A DNA stretch of 64,000 nucleotides from Aggregatilinea lenta (GTDB lineage Bacteria; Chloroflexota; Anaerolineae; Aggregatilineales; Aggregatilineaceae): NCBI RefSeq assembly GCF_003569045.1, contig NZ_BFCB01000003.1, forward strand, positions 310,001 through 374,000. The letters run 5' to 3'. This document shows, piece by piece, positions 33,029 to 44,579 of the stretch (within the stretch, counting starts at the first letter, position 1; every line of letters begins with the position of its first letter). Position numbers and translations under genes: made by a program. Under the pieces are notes generated by a model. It had not been told where the DNA came from and searched no databases. It worked only from the letters and a program-made list of their open reading frames with translations.

Positions 33029-34836
33029 GCGCAGGCATCGATCTGCCCGCGCCGCTCGATGCAGCCCAGGGCGTCAAGCCGCTCGACTTCGGCGGGCACG
33101 GCATCACCGGCAGCGTCGATGAATACGGGCGGCTGATCGCGCTGAACACATACCACGCCGCGCACGGCTACGTCACGCTGACCGCTGCCGCGCCGTTCCC
33201 CGAAGCGGAGCGGTACAACCCGGCGGCGGTGCGTGCCTATCGTGCCGGACTCGCCGCGCTGGATGGGTTTGGGCCGCTCATCAGCAAGCCAGTGAGGACG
33301 CGTGAGGCATATTTGCTGGAAGGCGCGATCCCGCACGTGCGCCTGACGCTGGAAGACGGCTCGACCCTCGAAAGCACGACCTTCGCCTCGGTCGGCGGCG
33401 TGATCCAGATCTGGCGCGGCGATGTGAAGCCGCTGCGTTTCGTGGGCACGCTCTCCGTGCAGCGCTGCGCCTATACCCAGCTCACCGAGGGTGGGCCGGT
33501 CGTCATGCCGTCGATCCGAACGCGCGCCGAATTATTCGACGGCGTGCTGACGCTCGAAAACCCCGCGCTGTACACCACAGTGGCAATCGCCGGGTTTGCG
33601 CCGGATCTTGTCTGGCAGGCAGAGCAGGATGGTCCGCTGACGCTCGATCTGCCGCTTGCGACGGATGCGCCGGGACTGGTTTTCACGTTCGGATCGGATC
33701 CTCTTCTTACGCGGGAGGATATGCTCTCAATGGCGCAAGTGGATGTCGATCTTGCGCTGCGGCGGGAACGGCGAGATTGGGTGGCGCGGCGCCCGCCGGA
33801 TGCGCGCGATCCGGTCGTGTGGCGCGGGCTGGTCTACGGGGAAATGCTGGCCGTGCCGGTCGGGGAGCCGCTCTGCATCCTGACCGACCACATGCTGCTG
33901 CCGCTGTCGTGGAACCGGGATGCGTACTACGTCGCGCGGGCGCTGCTCAGTTGGGGCGATCCTATCGCCGTGGACGTGGTGCGCCGCCACCTGCTGTGGA
34001 TGTTCGAGACGGCGGACCGGCCCGGCGGCGCGTGGGGCCGCTGCTATCTGGCGAACGGGCGCGTCAAAGACCCGGCGTACCAGCTCGACCAACAGGTGTT
34101 CCCGCTGATCGAGTTGGCCGAATACGTGGCCGAGACGGGCGACGGCGCGACCTGGGAGCGGCTACGCGACCACGTGCCTGCCGTACTGCAGGCGCTGCTG
34201 GCCCGCCGTGATTCGGCTGCGGGCTTGTTCCCCACCGACGAGACACCTGCCGACGACCCGATGGCGTTTCCGTTCCACTTTTCCAGCCACGTTCTGATCT
34301 GGCGCGCGGTTAAGCTGCTGAACGGGCTGGACGACAGCCTCGATTACGAGGCGCTGGCGGACGAGATCCGCGAGCAGGCGCTGGTTGCCTTCGCCACACA
34401 GCGCGACGGTGTGCCGCTGTTCGCCTACGCGACCGACGGCGCGGGGCAGGTGCACTTCTATCACGACGCCAACGACGTGCCGCTGGCGCTGGCTCCGGTG
34501 TGGGGCTTCGTTGAGCCGGACGATCCGGTCTGGCGCGCGACGGTGGACTTCGCATTTTCGCCGGCCAACGTGGGCGGGTACTACGCCGGGCGGCTCGGCT
34601 CGGTGCATACGCGGGCGGCGTGGCCGCTGGGCGATGCACAGGATATCATCGTAGCTCGGACGCTGAAAGATGCCGACCGCGAGCGGCGCGCGTGGGAGCG
34701 GCTGCACGCGGCGGCGCAGTGGGACGGCGCGCTGCCCGAAGCGGTCGATCCGGCCACGAACGCGGTCGCCTCGCGGCACTGGTTCGCGTGGCCGAACGCG
34801 CTCGCGGCGTGGCTGGCGCTGGACGAATCGGGGTGA
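33025..34836 (+). CDS. (Alpha/alpha)6-barrel glycoside hydrolase (GH15/GH125-like)
   Basis: A 603-residue protein. An N-terminal beta-rich domain (residues 1-240) is followed by an (alpha/alpha)6 toroid with LPLSWNRDAYYVARALL, GRCYLANGRVKDPAYQLDQQ, HFYHDANDVPLALAP, AAWPLGDAQDIIVA and ASRHWFAWPNALAAWL. The W-N-R-D motif and acidic residues in the helical hairpins fit glucoamylase-like or exo-mannosidase (GH125)-like enzymes; substrate and family number are not certain. There is no signal peptide, so it should act on imported oligosaccharide in the cytoplasm. It is the last gene of the importer-1 operon (ATGA overlap). Confidence 0.75.
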
Positions 34837-35345
34837 GTGGGACGCGGCGGAAGCGCGCCTCGGCCCGTTGTTCCATTATCGCCAATAGTAAAACTCTTTT
34901 AACCGAGAGCCTAATCCCTTGCCAGAAGTGTATCAAGTGGTGTTTAATGGGAGCAGCAACCTTACCTGAACACCGATCTTTGCTGTCCAAATTTTGAACC
35001 AAGCCGCATCTGGGCGGCTGCTGTACGGCGTGAACCTGCGCCGGGCGCGGTACGCTTCCCCAGGGATATCACGTCACGTCGAGCCTGGCTCGCACGCCCT
35101 CATTTCTACCGCGTACTGTGACCGGGTCAGCGCCGATCCCGTTGGATAGATCGGCGGCGGTGACCGGCCCGCTCCGGTGATCCCGGCGTTTCGGGGGGAA
35201 GCAAGCCAGGGTGCGGCCCTGTCGTCAAAACGGTATGTTCGTGCGACGATCTGGCGCAGCTTGACACGAGAGGAGGGCACCCGAGCGAACCCTCAACATG
35301 ACAAGGCTTCAAAATACATGACTTAGGGCACTTAAGGAGGTACTC
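34837..35345. other. 509-base gap before importer 2; possible promoter
   Basis: No credible gene on either strand. A possible sigma-70 pair is TTGCCA (34919-34924) with TTTAAT (34943-34948), an 18-base spacer, giving a leader of nearly 400 bases. Local inverted repeats lie around 35132-35195 (GATCGGCGGCGGTGACCGG and CCGGTGATCCCGG). The first 150 bases are less GC-rich than their neighbours. I found no riboswitch class that I can name. Confidence 0.35.
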
Positions 35346-36638
35346 ATGAAAGTACGGACTGCACTTTTCATACTTGTGATCGCGGCGCTGGTGCTGCCGG
35401 TGGCGGCGATCAACGCGCAGGATCAGGTGGAGCTGCGCATCACGTGGTATGACGACGGCAACGAAAGCCAGGTCATTCGCGAGGAATTGGACGCGTTCGA
35501 GGCGGAAAACCCCGACATCAAGGTGACCCTCGACGTGGTCCCCTACCAGTCCATCCTCGAAAACCTGCCGCTCCAGTTGGGCGCGGGTGAAGGTCCCGAC
35601 ATCGCGCGCGTGACCGACCTCGGCGGTCTGTCGCAGTACTACTTCGACCTGACGCCCTACCTCGAAGACCCGGCCTACTGGGAAGAGAACTTTGGTCCCT
35701 ATCTCCAGTGGCTGCGCCCGCTCGGCGAAACCGAGGGCATCTACGGCATCCAGAACCAGCTCACCGTGACCGGCCCCTACATCAACCGCACGCTGTACGA
35801 ACAGGCGGGCGTGGCCGTTCCGTGGGAAGAAAAAGAAGCCGTGACGTGGGAAGAGTTCGCCGCGTCGTGCAAGTCCGTCGCTGACACGCTGGACACGGGC
35901 GACATCTTCGGGCTGGCGATGGACCGCAGCGGCCACCGCTTCGCGGGCATGGCGATCAGCTATGGTGCGCAGTTCTTCGACGAAGACGGCCACCCGATCG
36001 TGACGGATGAGGGCTTCCGCAAGGCCGCCGAGCTGTTCATCCAGTGGCACGAAGACGGCACGATGCTGTACGACATTTGGGCGGCGACGCCCGGTTACGC
36101 TGCCGCGAACGAAGAGTTCGCTAACGGGCAGCTGGCGTGCTACATGTCCGGCAGTTGGCAGGTGCAGCAGTTCAGCAACACCATCGGCGACGCGTTCGAC
36201 TGGGAAGTGGTCCCGTTCCCGTGCGGCGATTCGAGCTGCACCGGGATGCCGGGCGGCGCGGCGCTGGTTGCCATCGCGGGCACGGAACACCCCGAAGAAG
36301 TGGGCCGCGTGATGGACTATCTGGCGAGCGAGGACGTGCTGCGTGACTTCCACGCGAAGACCCTGTTCGTGCCGGCGCACGCCGGGATCGCGGCCAGTGG
36401 CGTGCCGTTCGAGACGGATCAGCCGCTGGCGAAGGCTGCGCTCGACGTGTGGTCGTCAGACGTCGCCAACATCGACCCGATCGCCTTCGAGCTTCAGGGC
36501 TACCCGCAGAACCGCATCGTGCTGGACAGCATCCGCGACCGTCTGGCGCAGGTGATCGTCGGCGAGCTGTCGCTGGATGACGCGATCCAGCGCATTCAGG
36601 AAGACATCGACACCGGGCTGGCCGAGCTGGAGCAGTAG
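35346..36638 (+). CDS. Sugar ABC transporter substrate-binding protein (importer 2)
   Basis: A 430-residue type-1 solute-binding protein. The signal peptide is TALFILVIAALVLPVAAINA with cleavage at NA-QDQ; again there is no lipobox. The mature domain has the usual opening ELRITWYDDGNESQVIREEL, then AFEAENPDIKVTL, and the hinge segment FANGQLACYMSGSWQVQQF. Two cysteines (PFPCGDSSCTGMPGG) may form a disulfide near the ligand cleft. GGAGGTACTC lies just before the ATG. It is followed by a MITE copy and then the permease gene. Confidence 0.9.
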   Translation: MKVRTALFILVIAALVLPVAAINAQDQVELRITWYDDGNESQVIREELDAFEAENPDIKVTLDVVPYQSILENLPLQLGAGEGPDIARVTDLGGLSQYYFDLTPYLEDPAYWEENFGPYLQWLRPLGETEGIYGIQNQLTVTGPYINRTLYEQAGVAVPWEEKEAVTWEEFAASCKSVADTLDTGDIFGLAMDRSGHRFAGMAISYGAQFFDEDGHPIVTDEGFRKAAELFIQWHEDGTMLYDIWAATPGYAAANEEFANGQLACYMSGSWQVQQFSNTIGDAFDWEVVPFPCGDSSCTGMPGGAALVAIAGTEHPEEVGRVMDYLASEDVLRDFHAKTLFVPAHAGIAASGVPFETDQPLAKAALDVWSSDVANIDPIAFELQGYPQNRIVLDSIRDRLAQVIVGELSLDDAIQRIQEDIDTGLAELEQ

Positions 36639-36682
36639 GTCTCCCGACTTGCGCGACACCGGGTTGATTCCTGGGTTAGGGC

Positions 36683-36797
36683 GTGTATGGAAAACGGTTT
36701 TACACCCCTTCGTGTTACTCACCGTCAGCGCCTTCCGCTGTCTTGCTCCCCTTCTCCCTCAGGGAGAAGGGGCCGGGGGATGAGGGTTTCCGTACAC
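36683..36797 (+). repeat. MITE-like dispersed repeat, copy 3 of 3
   Basis: A 115-bp unit from GTGTATGGAAA to TTTCCGTACAC. The inverted ends extend to about 18 bp (TTAGGGCGTGTATGGAAA against TTTCCGTACACACTCTTA, 14 of 18 matching). The internal hairpin CTTCTCCCTCAGGGAGAAG is identical to copy 1. Confidence 0.75.
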
Positions 36798-36802
36798 ACT
36801 CT

Positions 36803-36831
36803 TAGGGGCGTATCATAATCATACGCCCCTA
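36803..36831. repeat. TAGGGGC-family palindromic repeat (GTAT arm type)
   Basis: A perfect 11-bp stem, TAGGGGCGTAT-cataatc-ATACGCCCCTA. It abuts the third MITE copy. Together they fill most of the 302-base gap before the permease. Confidence 0.75.
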
Positions 36832-36940
36832 TCGTTATTCCATCTGACGCGGCGCCGCCTGACGTACCCTGCGGCTGGCATCTGCATGCTGGCCTGACGG
36901 GCCGGTCGCCGCGCTTCTGCGCCTCACAGAAAGGACCTTA

Positions 36941-37993
36941 ATGGACGGGACGATGGCTGTTCCCAAAAAACGCCGCCGTGCGCGGCTGCCGTTTGCGGGC
37001 GTGGTCGGGTGGTTCGGCAAAGCCTTCTTTTTCATCTATGCCCTCATTATGAACGCCGTGGATCTGGTGTTCGGGCCGCTGCAGCGCCGCTTCGGATTCA
37101 GGAACATGGCATACCTGTTCCTGCTGCCCAATCTGGCGATCTTCGGCATCTTCGTGCTGTTCCCGATGCTGCTCAACATCTTCTATTCCGGCACGGGCGG
37201 CACGGCGCTGTTCCCCCAGGACCGCACCTGGGTGGGCCTGGATAACTACCGGCAGATCTTTAGCTGCGGCAATTACCTGGACCCCAATTCCTGCCGCGAG
37301 GACTTCTTCTGGCGCGCGGCGAGCAACACGGTGGTCTTCGTCGTATTCCAGGTGGGCGGCATGGTGCTGCTGGCGATGATCACGGCGGTGATCCTCAACC
37401 GCAAAATTGCGATGCGCGGCTTCTTCCGCAGCGTCTATTTTTACCCCGTGCTGCTCTCGCCGGTGGTCGTTGGCCTGATCTGGAAGTGGATTTTGCAGCG
37501 CTTCGGCCTACTCAACGGCGTGCTGGGGAACTTCGGCTATGACCCGATCCTGTTCCTGATCGAGACGCCCTGGCCGACCTTCTGGGTGATCCTGATCAGC
37601 ATCTGGGCGCAGATGGGCTTCTACGCGCTGATCCTGCTGGCCGGGCTGCAATCGATCCCGCCCGTGCTGTACGAGGCCGGGGAGATCGACGGCACGAGCC
37701 GCTGGCAGGGGTTCCGCCACATCACGCTGCCGCTGCTGATACCGACGCTGTTTGTGGTGCTGGTGCTCTCGCTGATCCGCGCTGTGCAGGTGTTCGATCA
37801 GGTCTACGTGCTGACCGGCGGCGGGCCGGGTACATCCACCAAGTACATGGTCCAGTACATTTACGAGACGGGCTTCGCCAACCAGATCCCGCGCCGGGGG
37901 TTGGCCTCGGCGGCGTCGGTGCTGCTGGGCGGCGTGCTGCTTCTCGCCACGCTGGTGCAGTTGTGGCTGGAGCGCAAAACGCAGGTGGATTAG
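36941..37993 (+). CDS. Sugar ABC permease, MalF-type (importer 2)
   Basis: A 350-residue permease with a basic N-terminus (KKRRRARL) and an extra hydrophobic/amphipathic segment (AFFFIYALIMNAVDLVFG) before the canonical TM1 (YLFLLPNLAIFGIFVLFPML). The first outer loop is normal in length and has a cysteine pair (FSCGNYLDPNSCRED). The EAA loop is YEAGEIDGTSRWQGFRHI. AAGGA lies 5 bases before ATG 36941. Its MalG partner lies beyond a 777-base interruption that carries an opposite-strand gene. Confidence 0.92.
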   Translation: MDGTMAVPKKRRRARLPFAGVVGWFGKAFFFIYALIMNAVDLVFGPLQRRFGFRNMAYLFLLPNLAIFGIFVLFPMLLNIFYSGTGGTALFPQDRTWVGLDNYRQIFSCGNYLDPNSCREDFFWRAASNTVVFVVFQVGGMVLLAMITAVILNRKIAMRGFFRSVYFYPVLLSPVVVGLIWKWILQRFGLLNGVLGNFGYDPILFLIETPWPTFWVILISIWAQMGFYALILLAGLQSIPPVLYEAGEIDGTSRWQGFRHITLPLLIPTLFVVLVLSLIRAVQVFDQVYVLTGGGPGTSTKYMVQYIYETGFANQIPRRGLASAASVLLGGVLLLATLVQLWLERKTQVD

Positions 37994-38027
37994 AGGCTAT
38001 GTCTTCAACAGAACCTGGTGTGTCACA

Positions 38028-38441
38028 TCACTTGAACCATTGATCTCTGCAAAACACACAGAAACATTGAGACCATTCAAGATGGATTGTAAATCTAGTG
38101 ATAGGTTCAGTTTGAGAGGATTGTTCATTAATGTATACCGTGTATTCACCAAAAGGACTGGCGTTTCCCATACATGCAGTGCCTTCTGAAATCGTATAAC
38201 ACCCACCTTCTGCTTCATAGAATTCAAGGATCTGCGTTGGTGAGTCTGTTGATGTGTAATACTTTTCTGCGTGAGGAAAACTCCCGAAAGTGTCACTTTC
38301 CTTTACAAGTACTGCTTCGGGATATATCGGAGCGCTGGGTGGCGTATCCGTTTTTTGTTGGCAGATATACCAGTATCGAGCCACAAAGACTGCTAGAAGA
38401 ATCAACAGTGTCCCAACAATGAACCCGCGATATGGTTTCAT
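38028..38441 (-). CDS. Small membrane-anchored protein of unknown function (lower-GC insert)
   Basis: A 137-residue protein with an N-terminal membrane anchor (GFIVGTLLILLAVFVARYWY) and an outer domain opening PIYPEAVLVKESDT, followed by YYTSTDSPTQILEFYEAEG. The last pattern (YPxA, then a Tyr/Thr strand and a helix with FY) recurs in small exported proteins I associate with Chloroflexota, function unknown. Five cysteines lie in the C-terminal half. The gene is oriented against the transporter genes on both sides, and its base composition is clearly more A+T rich than theirs, which suggests later insertion. Confidence 0.6.
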   Translation of the reverse strand: MKPYRGFIVGTLLILLAVFVARYWYICQQKTDTPPSAPIYPEAVLVKESDTFGSFPHAEKYYTSTDSPTQILEFYEAEGGCYTISEGTACMGNASPFGEYTVYINEQSSQTEPITRFTIHLEWSQCFCVFCRDQWFK

Positions 38442-38770
38442 AGGTTTTCCAACTGGCTGTGGATAATTGTTGAACTGGCTTCTTTCTACTGTGGCCTGTA
38501 ATCCTTTGAAGAGGAGGAACTTTGCTGTGGTAGTGGTGCATACACCACAACGAGTTCACCCTCCACTATAAATTAATCAGAATTCGTCGGAAACGCTACC
38601 TTCGGGAAAGAGATCGTACGGGGCAGAACCACGTCGTCTAGCCGTTAGCGGTTAGTTCAATCAAGAGCACCTCACCCGAATGCCAGATCTTTCCGGTGGA
38701 TCGCTCGGTTGTGGCAAAAAACAGTGGTCTGTGAGGTCGCAGAAACTGAAGCAAGACGGAGAACGAAGCG
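38442..38770. other. Lower-GC flank of the inserted gene
   Basis: About 330 bases without a convincing gene. It contains a perfect short palindrome GTGGTG-CATA-CACCAC (38533-38548), an AT-rich stretch near 38570 (TATAAATTAATCAGAATTC) and a fragment CAAGAGCACCTCACCC (38660-38675). That fragment matches the left end of the repeat at 48411-48494. The last 20 bases hold the ribosome-binding site of the next permease. Confidence 0.45.
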
Positions 38771-39850
<1,080 letters not shown>

Positions 39851-39857
39851 GCCGCCG

Positions 39858-42284
39858 ATGAAACGCATCTGGCCGCGTGACGTACGGCTGGTCGAGCTTG
39901 GCGCGCATACGCTGGTCTTCGAGGGGCAGCAGGGCGAATGCCTGCGGATCACTGTGCTCGATCATGGCCTGATCCGCGTGCAGCATTGGCCCGACGGCAC
40001 GCCGCGCCAGGATCGCACCTGGACGGTGGTGGGTGCGGACGGCGACGTGCCGCGCGAAGGCCGCTTGCGCGAGGATGTGAGCCATTTCCCGCTGCCGCCG
40101 TTCGAGGTGAGGAAAGGGGCGGGCGCGCTGCATTTGCGCACCGATCTGCTCGATCTCACCGTGTCCCTGGGCGATTTTCGCCTGACGTGGGCCGAGGTGC
40201 AGGGGCGGATCTTCGCGGCGGACACGGCACGAGCCTACGTTTACGACGCGCGCGGAACAATGGTCTCGCACGCGCTGGCGCGCCGCGCGGACGAGCATTA
40301 TTACGGCTTTGGCGAGGTGGCCGGGCCGCTGGACAAGGCCGGGATGCGCTTGCGCCTGGAAGCGGTCGATGCCTACGGCTACGACGCGGCGACGACCGAT
40401 CCGCTCTACAAGCACTGGCCGTTTTACATCACCTACGCCGCCGATCTCGATCTGGCCTACGGGCTGTTTTACGACAACTTCGCGCCGGGCGTCTTCGACC
40501 TGGGCAAAGAGGTGGACGCGCTGCGTGGCGCCGCCTACCGCACCTACGAAGCGCAAAGCGGCGACCTGGACTACACGCTGATTTACGGCCCCACCATCGA
40601 GGCCGTATGCGAAAAATTCACCGCGCTGACCGGGCGGCCCACGCTGCCGCCGCGCTGGTCGCTGGGCTACCTCGGCTCGACTATGAGCTACACCGAAGCG
40701 CCCGACGCGCAGGCGCGCCTGGGCGAGTTCGTGGACCTCTGCGCGCAGCACGACATCCCCTGCGACCTGTTCCATCTCTCGTCCGGCTACACCACCGACG
40801 CGCTGGGGCGGCGCAACGTCTTCACCTGGAACCGCGACCGCATCCCCGATCCGCCGGGCATGGCGGCGCGTTTTCACGCGGCGGGCATCCATCTGGCGGC
40901 GAACATCAAGCCCTGGCTGTTGAAATCGCACCCGCGTTACGATGAGGTCGCGGCGGCGGGCGGGTTCGTCAAGGCGGCAGACGCGGATGCGCCGGAGGTC
41001 AGCCTGTTCTGGAGCGGCGGGTTGTACGAATCGGCGCAAGGCTCCTATTTCGATTTCACCAGCGCGGCGGGGTACGCCTGGTGGCAGGCGCGGGTAAAAG
41101 ACGCCCTGCTGGATGTGGGCATCGACGCGGCCTGGAACGACAACAACGAGTTTCAGCTTCCCGACGACGACGCGCGCTGCGCCGGGTTTGGCGATCCGCT
41201 GCGCGCCCAGGACGCCCGCCCGCTGCTGACGCTGCTGATGGGCCACGCGTCGTACAATGCCATCCGCGAGCACGCGCCGGACCGTCGCCCGCTGCTGCTG
41301 ACGCGATCCGGCTGTCCCGGCATTCAGCGGTACGCGCAGACGTGGACCGGCGACAACCGCACATCCTGGGCGACGCTGCGCCACAACCTGCCGATGGGGT
41401 TGGGCGCGGGGTTGTCGGGGCTGGTCAACACCGGGCACGACGTGGGCGGCTTCGCCGGGCCGAAGCCGGACGCCGAACTGTTTGCGCGCTGGGTGCAGTG
41501 CGGCATTTTTTACCCGCGCTTCACGATCCATTCGTGGAACGAAGACGGCACGGTCAACGAGCCGTGGATGCACCCCGACGCTCTGCCGTTGGTGCGCGAG
41601 GCGATGCGCTTCCGCTACCGGCTGATTCCCTATCTCTACAGCCTGTTTTTTGAAGCGGCGCAGACCGGTCACCCGATCATGCGCCCGCTGGTCTACGCGT
41701 TCCCGCAGGACGCGCGCTGCCGGACGGAGTCGTTTGACTTCCTACTGGGGCCGTCGCTGCTGGTCGCGCCGGTGATGGAGCCGGGCGCGCGGACGCGGCG
41801 CGTGAACCTGCCGCCGGGGCAAGCGTGGTGCGACTTTTACAGCGGCGCATGGCACGCGGGCGGGCAGGAGGTCGAGGTCGAGACGCCGCCGGAGCATATT
41901 CCGCTGTTCGTGCGGGCGGGTGGGATCGTGCCGCTCGGCAAGGTGATGAAGCACGTCGGCGCGGAGCAGGACGATCTGCGCGAGGCGTTAATCTTCCCCG
42001 CGCCGGAAGGCGGTCACGGCGAATTTACGCTGGTCGAGGACGACGGGATCAGCTTCGGCTACCAGCGCGGCGAGGTCACGCGCGTCACGCTGGCCGTAGA
42101 CAGCGCGCCGGATGCGATCACGCTGGCCGCGCCGGTCGTGGAGGGCGGGTATGCGCTGCCGTACCGCGCGATCGTGGTCGTGCTGCCACCTGGCGAGCGG
42201 CGACCGCTGCACGCGCCGCCGGGCAGCCTGCGCCTGCCGGGCGCGGACGGTCGCCAGCGGGTGAAGCTGCGCGTCGGCGGATAG
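39858..42284 (+). CDS. GH31 family alpha-glucosidase-like enzyme
   Basis: An 808-residue GH31 enzyme. The N-terminal beta-sandwich has YYGFGEVAGPLDKAGMRLRL. The barrel then gives the nucleophile Asp428 in AAWNDNNEFQ, the acid/base Asp499 in RYAQTWTGDNRTSW, and downstream GLVNTGHDVGGFAG and FYPRFTIHSWNEDGTVNEPW. There is no signal peptide, so it should act in the cytoplasm on sugars brought in by importer 2. The specificity (alpha-glucosidase, xylosidase or transglucosidase) is not readable. A GC-rich hairpin follows the stop and ends the operon. Confidence 0.92.
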   Translation: MKRIWPRDVRLVELGAHTLVFEGQQGECLRITVLDHGLIRVQHWPDGTPRQDRTWTVVGADGDVPREGRLREDVSHFPLPPFEVRKGAGALHLRTDLLDLTVSLGDFRLTWAEVQGRIFAADTARAYVYDARGTMVSHALARRADEHYYGFGEVAGPLDKAGMRLRLEAVDAYGYDAATTDPLYKHWPFYITYAADLDLAYGLFYDNFAPGVFDLGKEVDALRGAAYRTYEAQSGDLDYTLIYGPTIEAVCEKFTALTGRPTLPPRWSLGYLGSTMSYTEAPDAQARLGEFVDLCAQHDIPCDLFHLSSGYTTDALGRRNVFTWNRDRIPDPPGMAARFHAAGIHLAANIKPWLLKSHPRYDEVAAAGGFVKAADADAPEVSLFWSGGLYESAQGSYFDFTSAAGYAWWQARVKDALLDVGIDAAWNDNNEFQLPDDDARCAGFGDPLRAQDARPLLTLLMGHASYNAIREHAPDRRPLLLTRSGCPGIQRYAQTWTGDNRTSWATLRHNLPMGLGAGLSGLVNTGHDVGGFAGPKPDAELFARWVQCGIFYPRFTIHSWNEDGTVNEPWMHPDALPLVREAMRFRYRLIPYLYSLFFEAAQTGHPIMRPLVYAFPQDARCRTESFDFLLGPSLLVAPVMEPGARTRRVNLPPGQAWCDFYSGAWHAGGQEVEVETPPEHIPLFVRAGGIVPLGKVMKHVGAEQDDLREALIFPAPEGGHGEFTLVEDDGISFGYQRGEVTRVTLAVDSAPDAITLAAPVVEGGYALPYRAIVVVLPPGERRPLHAPPGSLRLPGADGRQRVKLRVGG

Positions 42285-42317
42285 CTCTCCTTTCTGTTTT
42301 GCTGAAAATAGTTCACA

Positions 42318-42342
42318 TGGCCCGGCCCGCACCGGGCCATTT
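42318..42342 (+). terminator. Hairpin terminator after the GH31 gene
   Basis: A perfect 8-bp GC-rich stem, TGGCCCGG-cccgca-CCGGGCCA, then a very short T-run. It lies 34 bases past the stop. Confidence 0.6.
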
Positions 42343-42433
42343 GGCGTATAAGGCCGGGGCGCGTTCGTGCTAGGATCGGGAATGAGGGGGTGTTTTCCTC
42401 CATCCTAACGCCGTTTTTCCCAGGGGAGGCCCG

Positions 42434-44551
42434 ATGAACCACGACGCCGCACACACCGCACATGACCACGCCCAGCACGACACCATGCAGCACGATCAGA
42501 TGCAGCACGAGGGCCACGCTGCGCACGATGAGCACGCCGGGCATGGCAGCCACGGCAGCCACGGCGCGCACGTGGACCATTCCGGCCACGAGCAGATGTT
42601 CCGCCGCCGCTTCTGGATCAGCCTACTGCTGACTGCGCCGGTGCTGATCTTCAGTCCCATGCTGCAAGACTGGTTCGGCTTTTCGCCGCCCGACTTTACC
42701 GGCGATCGCTGGATCGGTCCGCTGTTTGCCATCGCCATCTTTCTCTACGGCGGCATTCCGTTTTTGCAAATGGCCGTGCCGGAGGTGCGCAGCCGCCAGC
42801 CGGGCATGATGCTGCTGATCTCGCTGGCGATCACGGTCGCGTTCGCCTACAGCGTGTTTGCGACCTTCGCTAACCCGGACAGCGGCTTCTTCTGGGAGAT
42901 GGCGACGCTGATCGACATCATGCTGCTGGGCCACTGGATCGAAATGCGCAGCGTGCGGCAGGCGTCCGGTGCGCTGAACGAGCTGGCGAAGCTGATGCCC
43001 GACACGGCGGAGCGGCTCGACGCAGACGGCGGCACGCAGGAGGTGCCGGTCAGCGCGCTGAAGGCCGGGGACCGCGTGCTGGTGCGGCCCGGCGCGAGCG
43101 TGCCCGCCGATGGGACCGTGGCCGAGGGCCAGTCGGACGTGAACGAGGCGATGATCACGGGCGAATCCAAGCCGGTGCGCAAGGGGCCGGGCGATGCTGT
43201 AATCGGCGGCACGATCAACGGTGACGGCAGCCTGCGCGTTGAAATCACCGCGATTGGCGACGAGACGGCACTGGCCGGGATCATGCGATTGGTCGAGCAG
43301 GCGCAGAGCAGCAAGTCGCAGACGCAGATTCTGGCCGACCGCGCGGCGGGCTGGCTGTTTTACGTCGCGCTGGGCGTGGCAGCGCTCACGGCAATCGCGT
43401 GGCTGCTGGCCGATGGCTTCGAGCTGGACGTGCTGGAGCGGGTGGTCACGGTGCTGGTCATCGCGTGTCCGCACGCGCTGGGGCTGGCGATCCCGCTGGT
43501 GGTGGCGATCAGCACGTCGCTGGGTGCGCGCAACGGTATCCTGGTGCGCGACCGGCTGGCGCTGGAACAGGCGCGCCAGATCGATACGGTGGTGTTCGAC
43601 AAGACCGGTACGCTGACCGAGGGCAAATTCGGCGTGGTGGGCACGGCGACGGTGGACGGCTGGGACGAGGACCGCGCGCTGGGGTTGGCGCTGGCGGTCG
43701 AGGGCGACTCGGAGCACCTGATCGCGCGCGGCATTCGCCGGGCGGCGGAGGAGCGCGATCTCACGCCGCCCGCCGCGCACAACTTCGAGGCGATCAAGGG
43801 GCGCGGTATCCGTGCGGAGACGGACGACGGCACGATTTACGTGGGCGGGCCGCGCCTGCTGGAACAACTCGATACCGCTGTGCCGGACGCGCTGACCTCG
43901 TTCACGCAGGACGCGGAGCAGAAGGGACAGACGGTGGTCTATCTGCTGGCGGAGACGCGCCCCGTCGCCGCGTTCGCGCTGGCGGACGTGATCCGGCCCG
44001 AAAGCCTCGCTGCGGTCAGGCGCTTGCACGACCTGGGCATCGAGGTCGCCATGCTGACCGGCGACAGTCAGGCTGTAGCCGACGCCGTCGCGGAGGAATT
44101 GGGCATCGACACCACGCTGGCCGAGGTGCTGCCGGAGCACAAGGAGCAGCAGATCGCGGCGCTGCAAAAGCAGGGCAAGCGCGTGGCGATGGTCGGCGAC
44201 GGCGTGAACGACGCCCCGGCCCTGACCCGCGCCGACGTGGGTATCGCCATCGGCAGCGGCACGGATGTCGCCATCGAGTCGGCGGGCATCGTGCTGGTGC
44301 GCAGCAATCCACTGGACGCGGTGAAAATCTTCGAGCTGAGCCGTGCCACGTACCGCAAGATGATCCAGAACCTGATCTGGGCCACGGGATATAACGTGGT
44401 CGCGCTGCCGCTGGCGGCGGGCGTGCTGGCTCCGATTGGCATCCTGCTGTCGCCCGCCGTCGGGGCGTTGTTCATGTCGCTGAGCACGATCGTCGTCGCG
44501 CTGAACGCGCAGCTATTGCGGCGGCAGGATCTGGACGTGAGCGCCGCTTAA
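42434..44551 (+). CDS. copB: Copper-type P1B ATPase (CopB-like, CPH motif)
   Basis: A 705-residue P-type ATPase. The first 50 residues are rich in His and Met ([20 protein letters not shown] and on) with no HMA-type CxxC domain. The membrane metal motif is C345-P-H ([13 protein letters not shown]), the P1B-3 pattern that I associate with Cu(II)/Cu(I) export. Catalytic blocks are D389KTGT in [22 protein letters not shown] in the actuator loop, [15 protein letters not shown] and [11 protein letters not shown]. It exports copper (possibly silver) from the cytoplasm. It is separated from the GH31 operon by a terminator and has its own terminator. Confidence 0.95.
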   Translation: MNHDAAHTAHDHAQHDTMQHDQMQHEGHAAHDEHAGHGSHGSHGAHVDHSGHEQMFRRRFWISLLLTAPVLIFSPMLQDWFGFSPPDFTGDRWIGPLFAIAIFLYGGIPFLQMAVPEVRSRQPGMMLLISLAITVAFAYSVFATFANPDSGFFWEMATLIDIMLLGHWIEMRSVRQASGALNELAKLMPDTAERLDADGGTQEVPVSALKAGDRVLVRPGASVPADGTVAEGQSDVNEAMITGESKPVRKGPGDAVIGGTINGDGSLRVEITAIGDETALAGIMRLVEQAQSSKSQTQILADRAAGWLFYVALGVAALTAIAWLLADGFELDVLERVVTVLVIACPHALGLAIPLVVAISTSLGARNGILVRDRLALEQARQIDTVVFDKTGTLTEGKFGVVGTATVDGWDEDRALGLALAVEGDSEHLIARGIRRAAEERDLTPPAAHNFEAIKGRGIRAETDDGTIYVGGPRLLEQLDTAVPDALTSFTQDAEQKGQTVVYLLAETRPVAAFALADVIRPESLAAVRRLHDLGIEVAMLTGDSQAVADAVAEELGIDTTLAEVLPEHKEQQIAALQKQGKRVAMVGDGVNDAPALTRADVGIAIGSGTDVAIESAGIVLVRSNPLDAVKIFELSRATYRKMIQNLIWATGYNVVALPLAAGVLAPIGILLSPAVGALFMSLSTIVVALNAQLLRRQDLDVSAA

Positions 44552-44579
44552 TCCGCAATTCGTAAATTGTAAGGTTTGC

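Noticed and set aside
35222-35300. TTGACA at 35261 as promoter of importer 2
   Set aside because: No acceptable -10 hexamer lies 16-18 bases downstream.
36653-36797. Clustered short hairpins considered as a CRISPR remnant
   Set aside because: Units are not evenly spaced, are palindromic MITE-like elements and have no spacers or cas genes.
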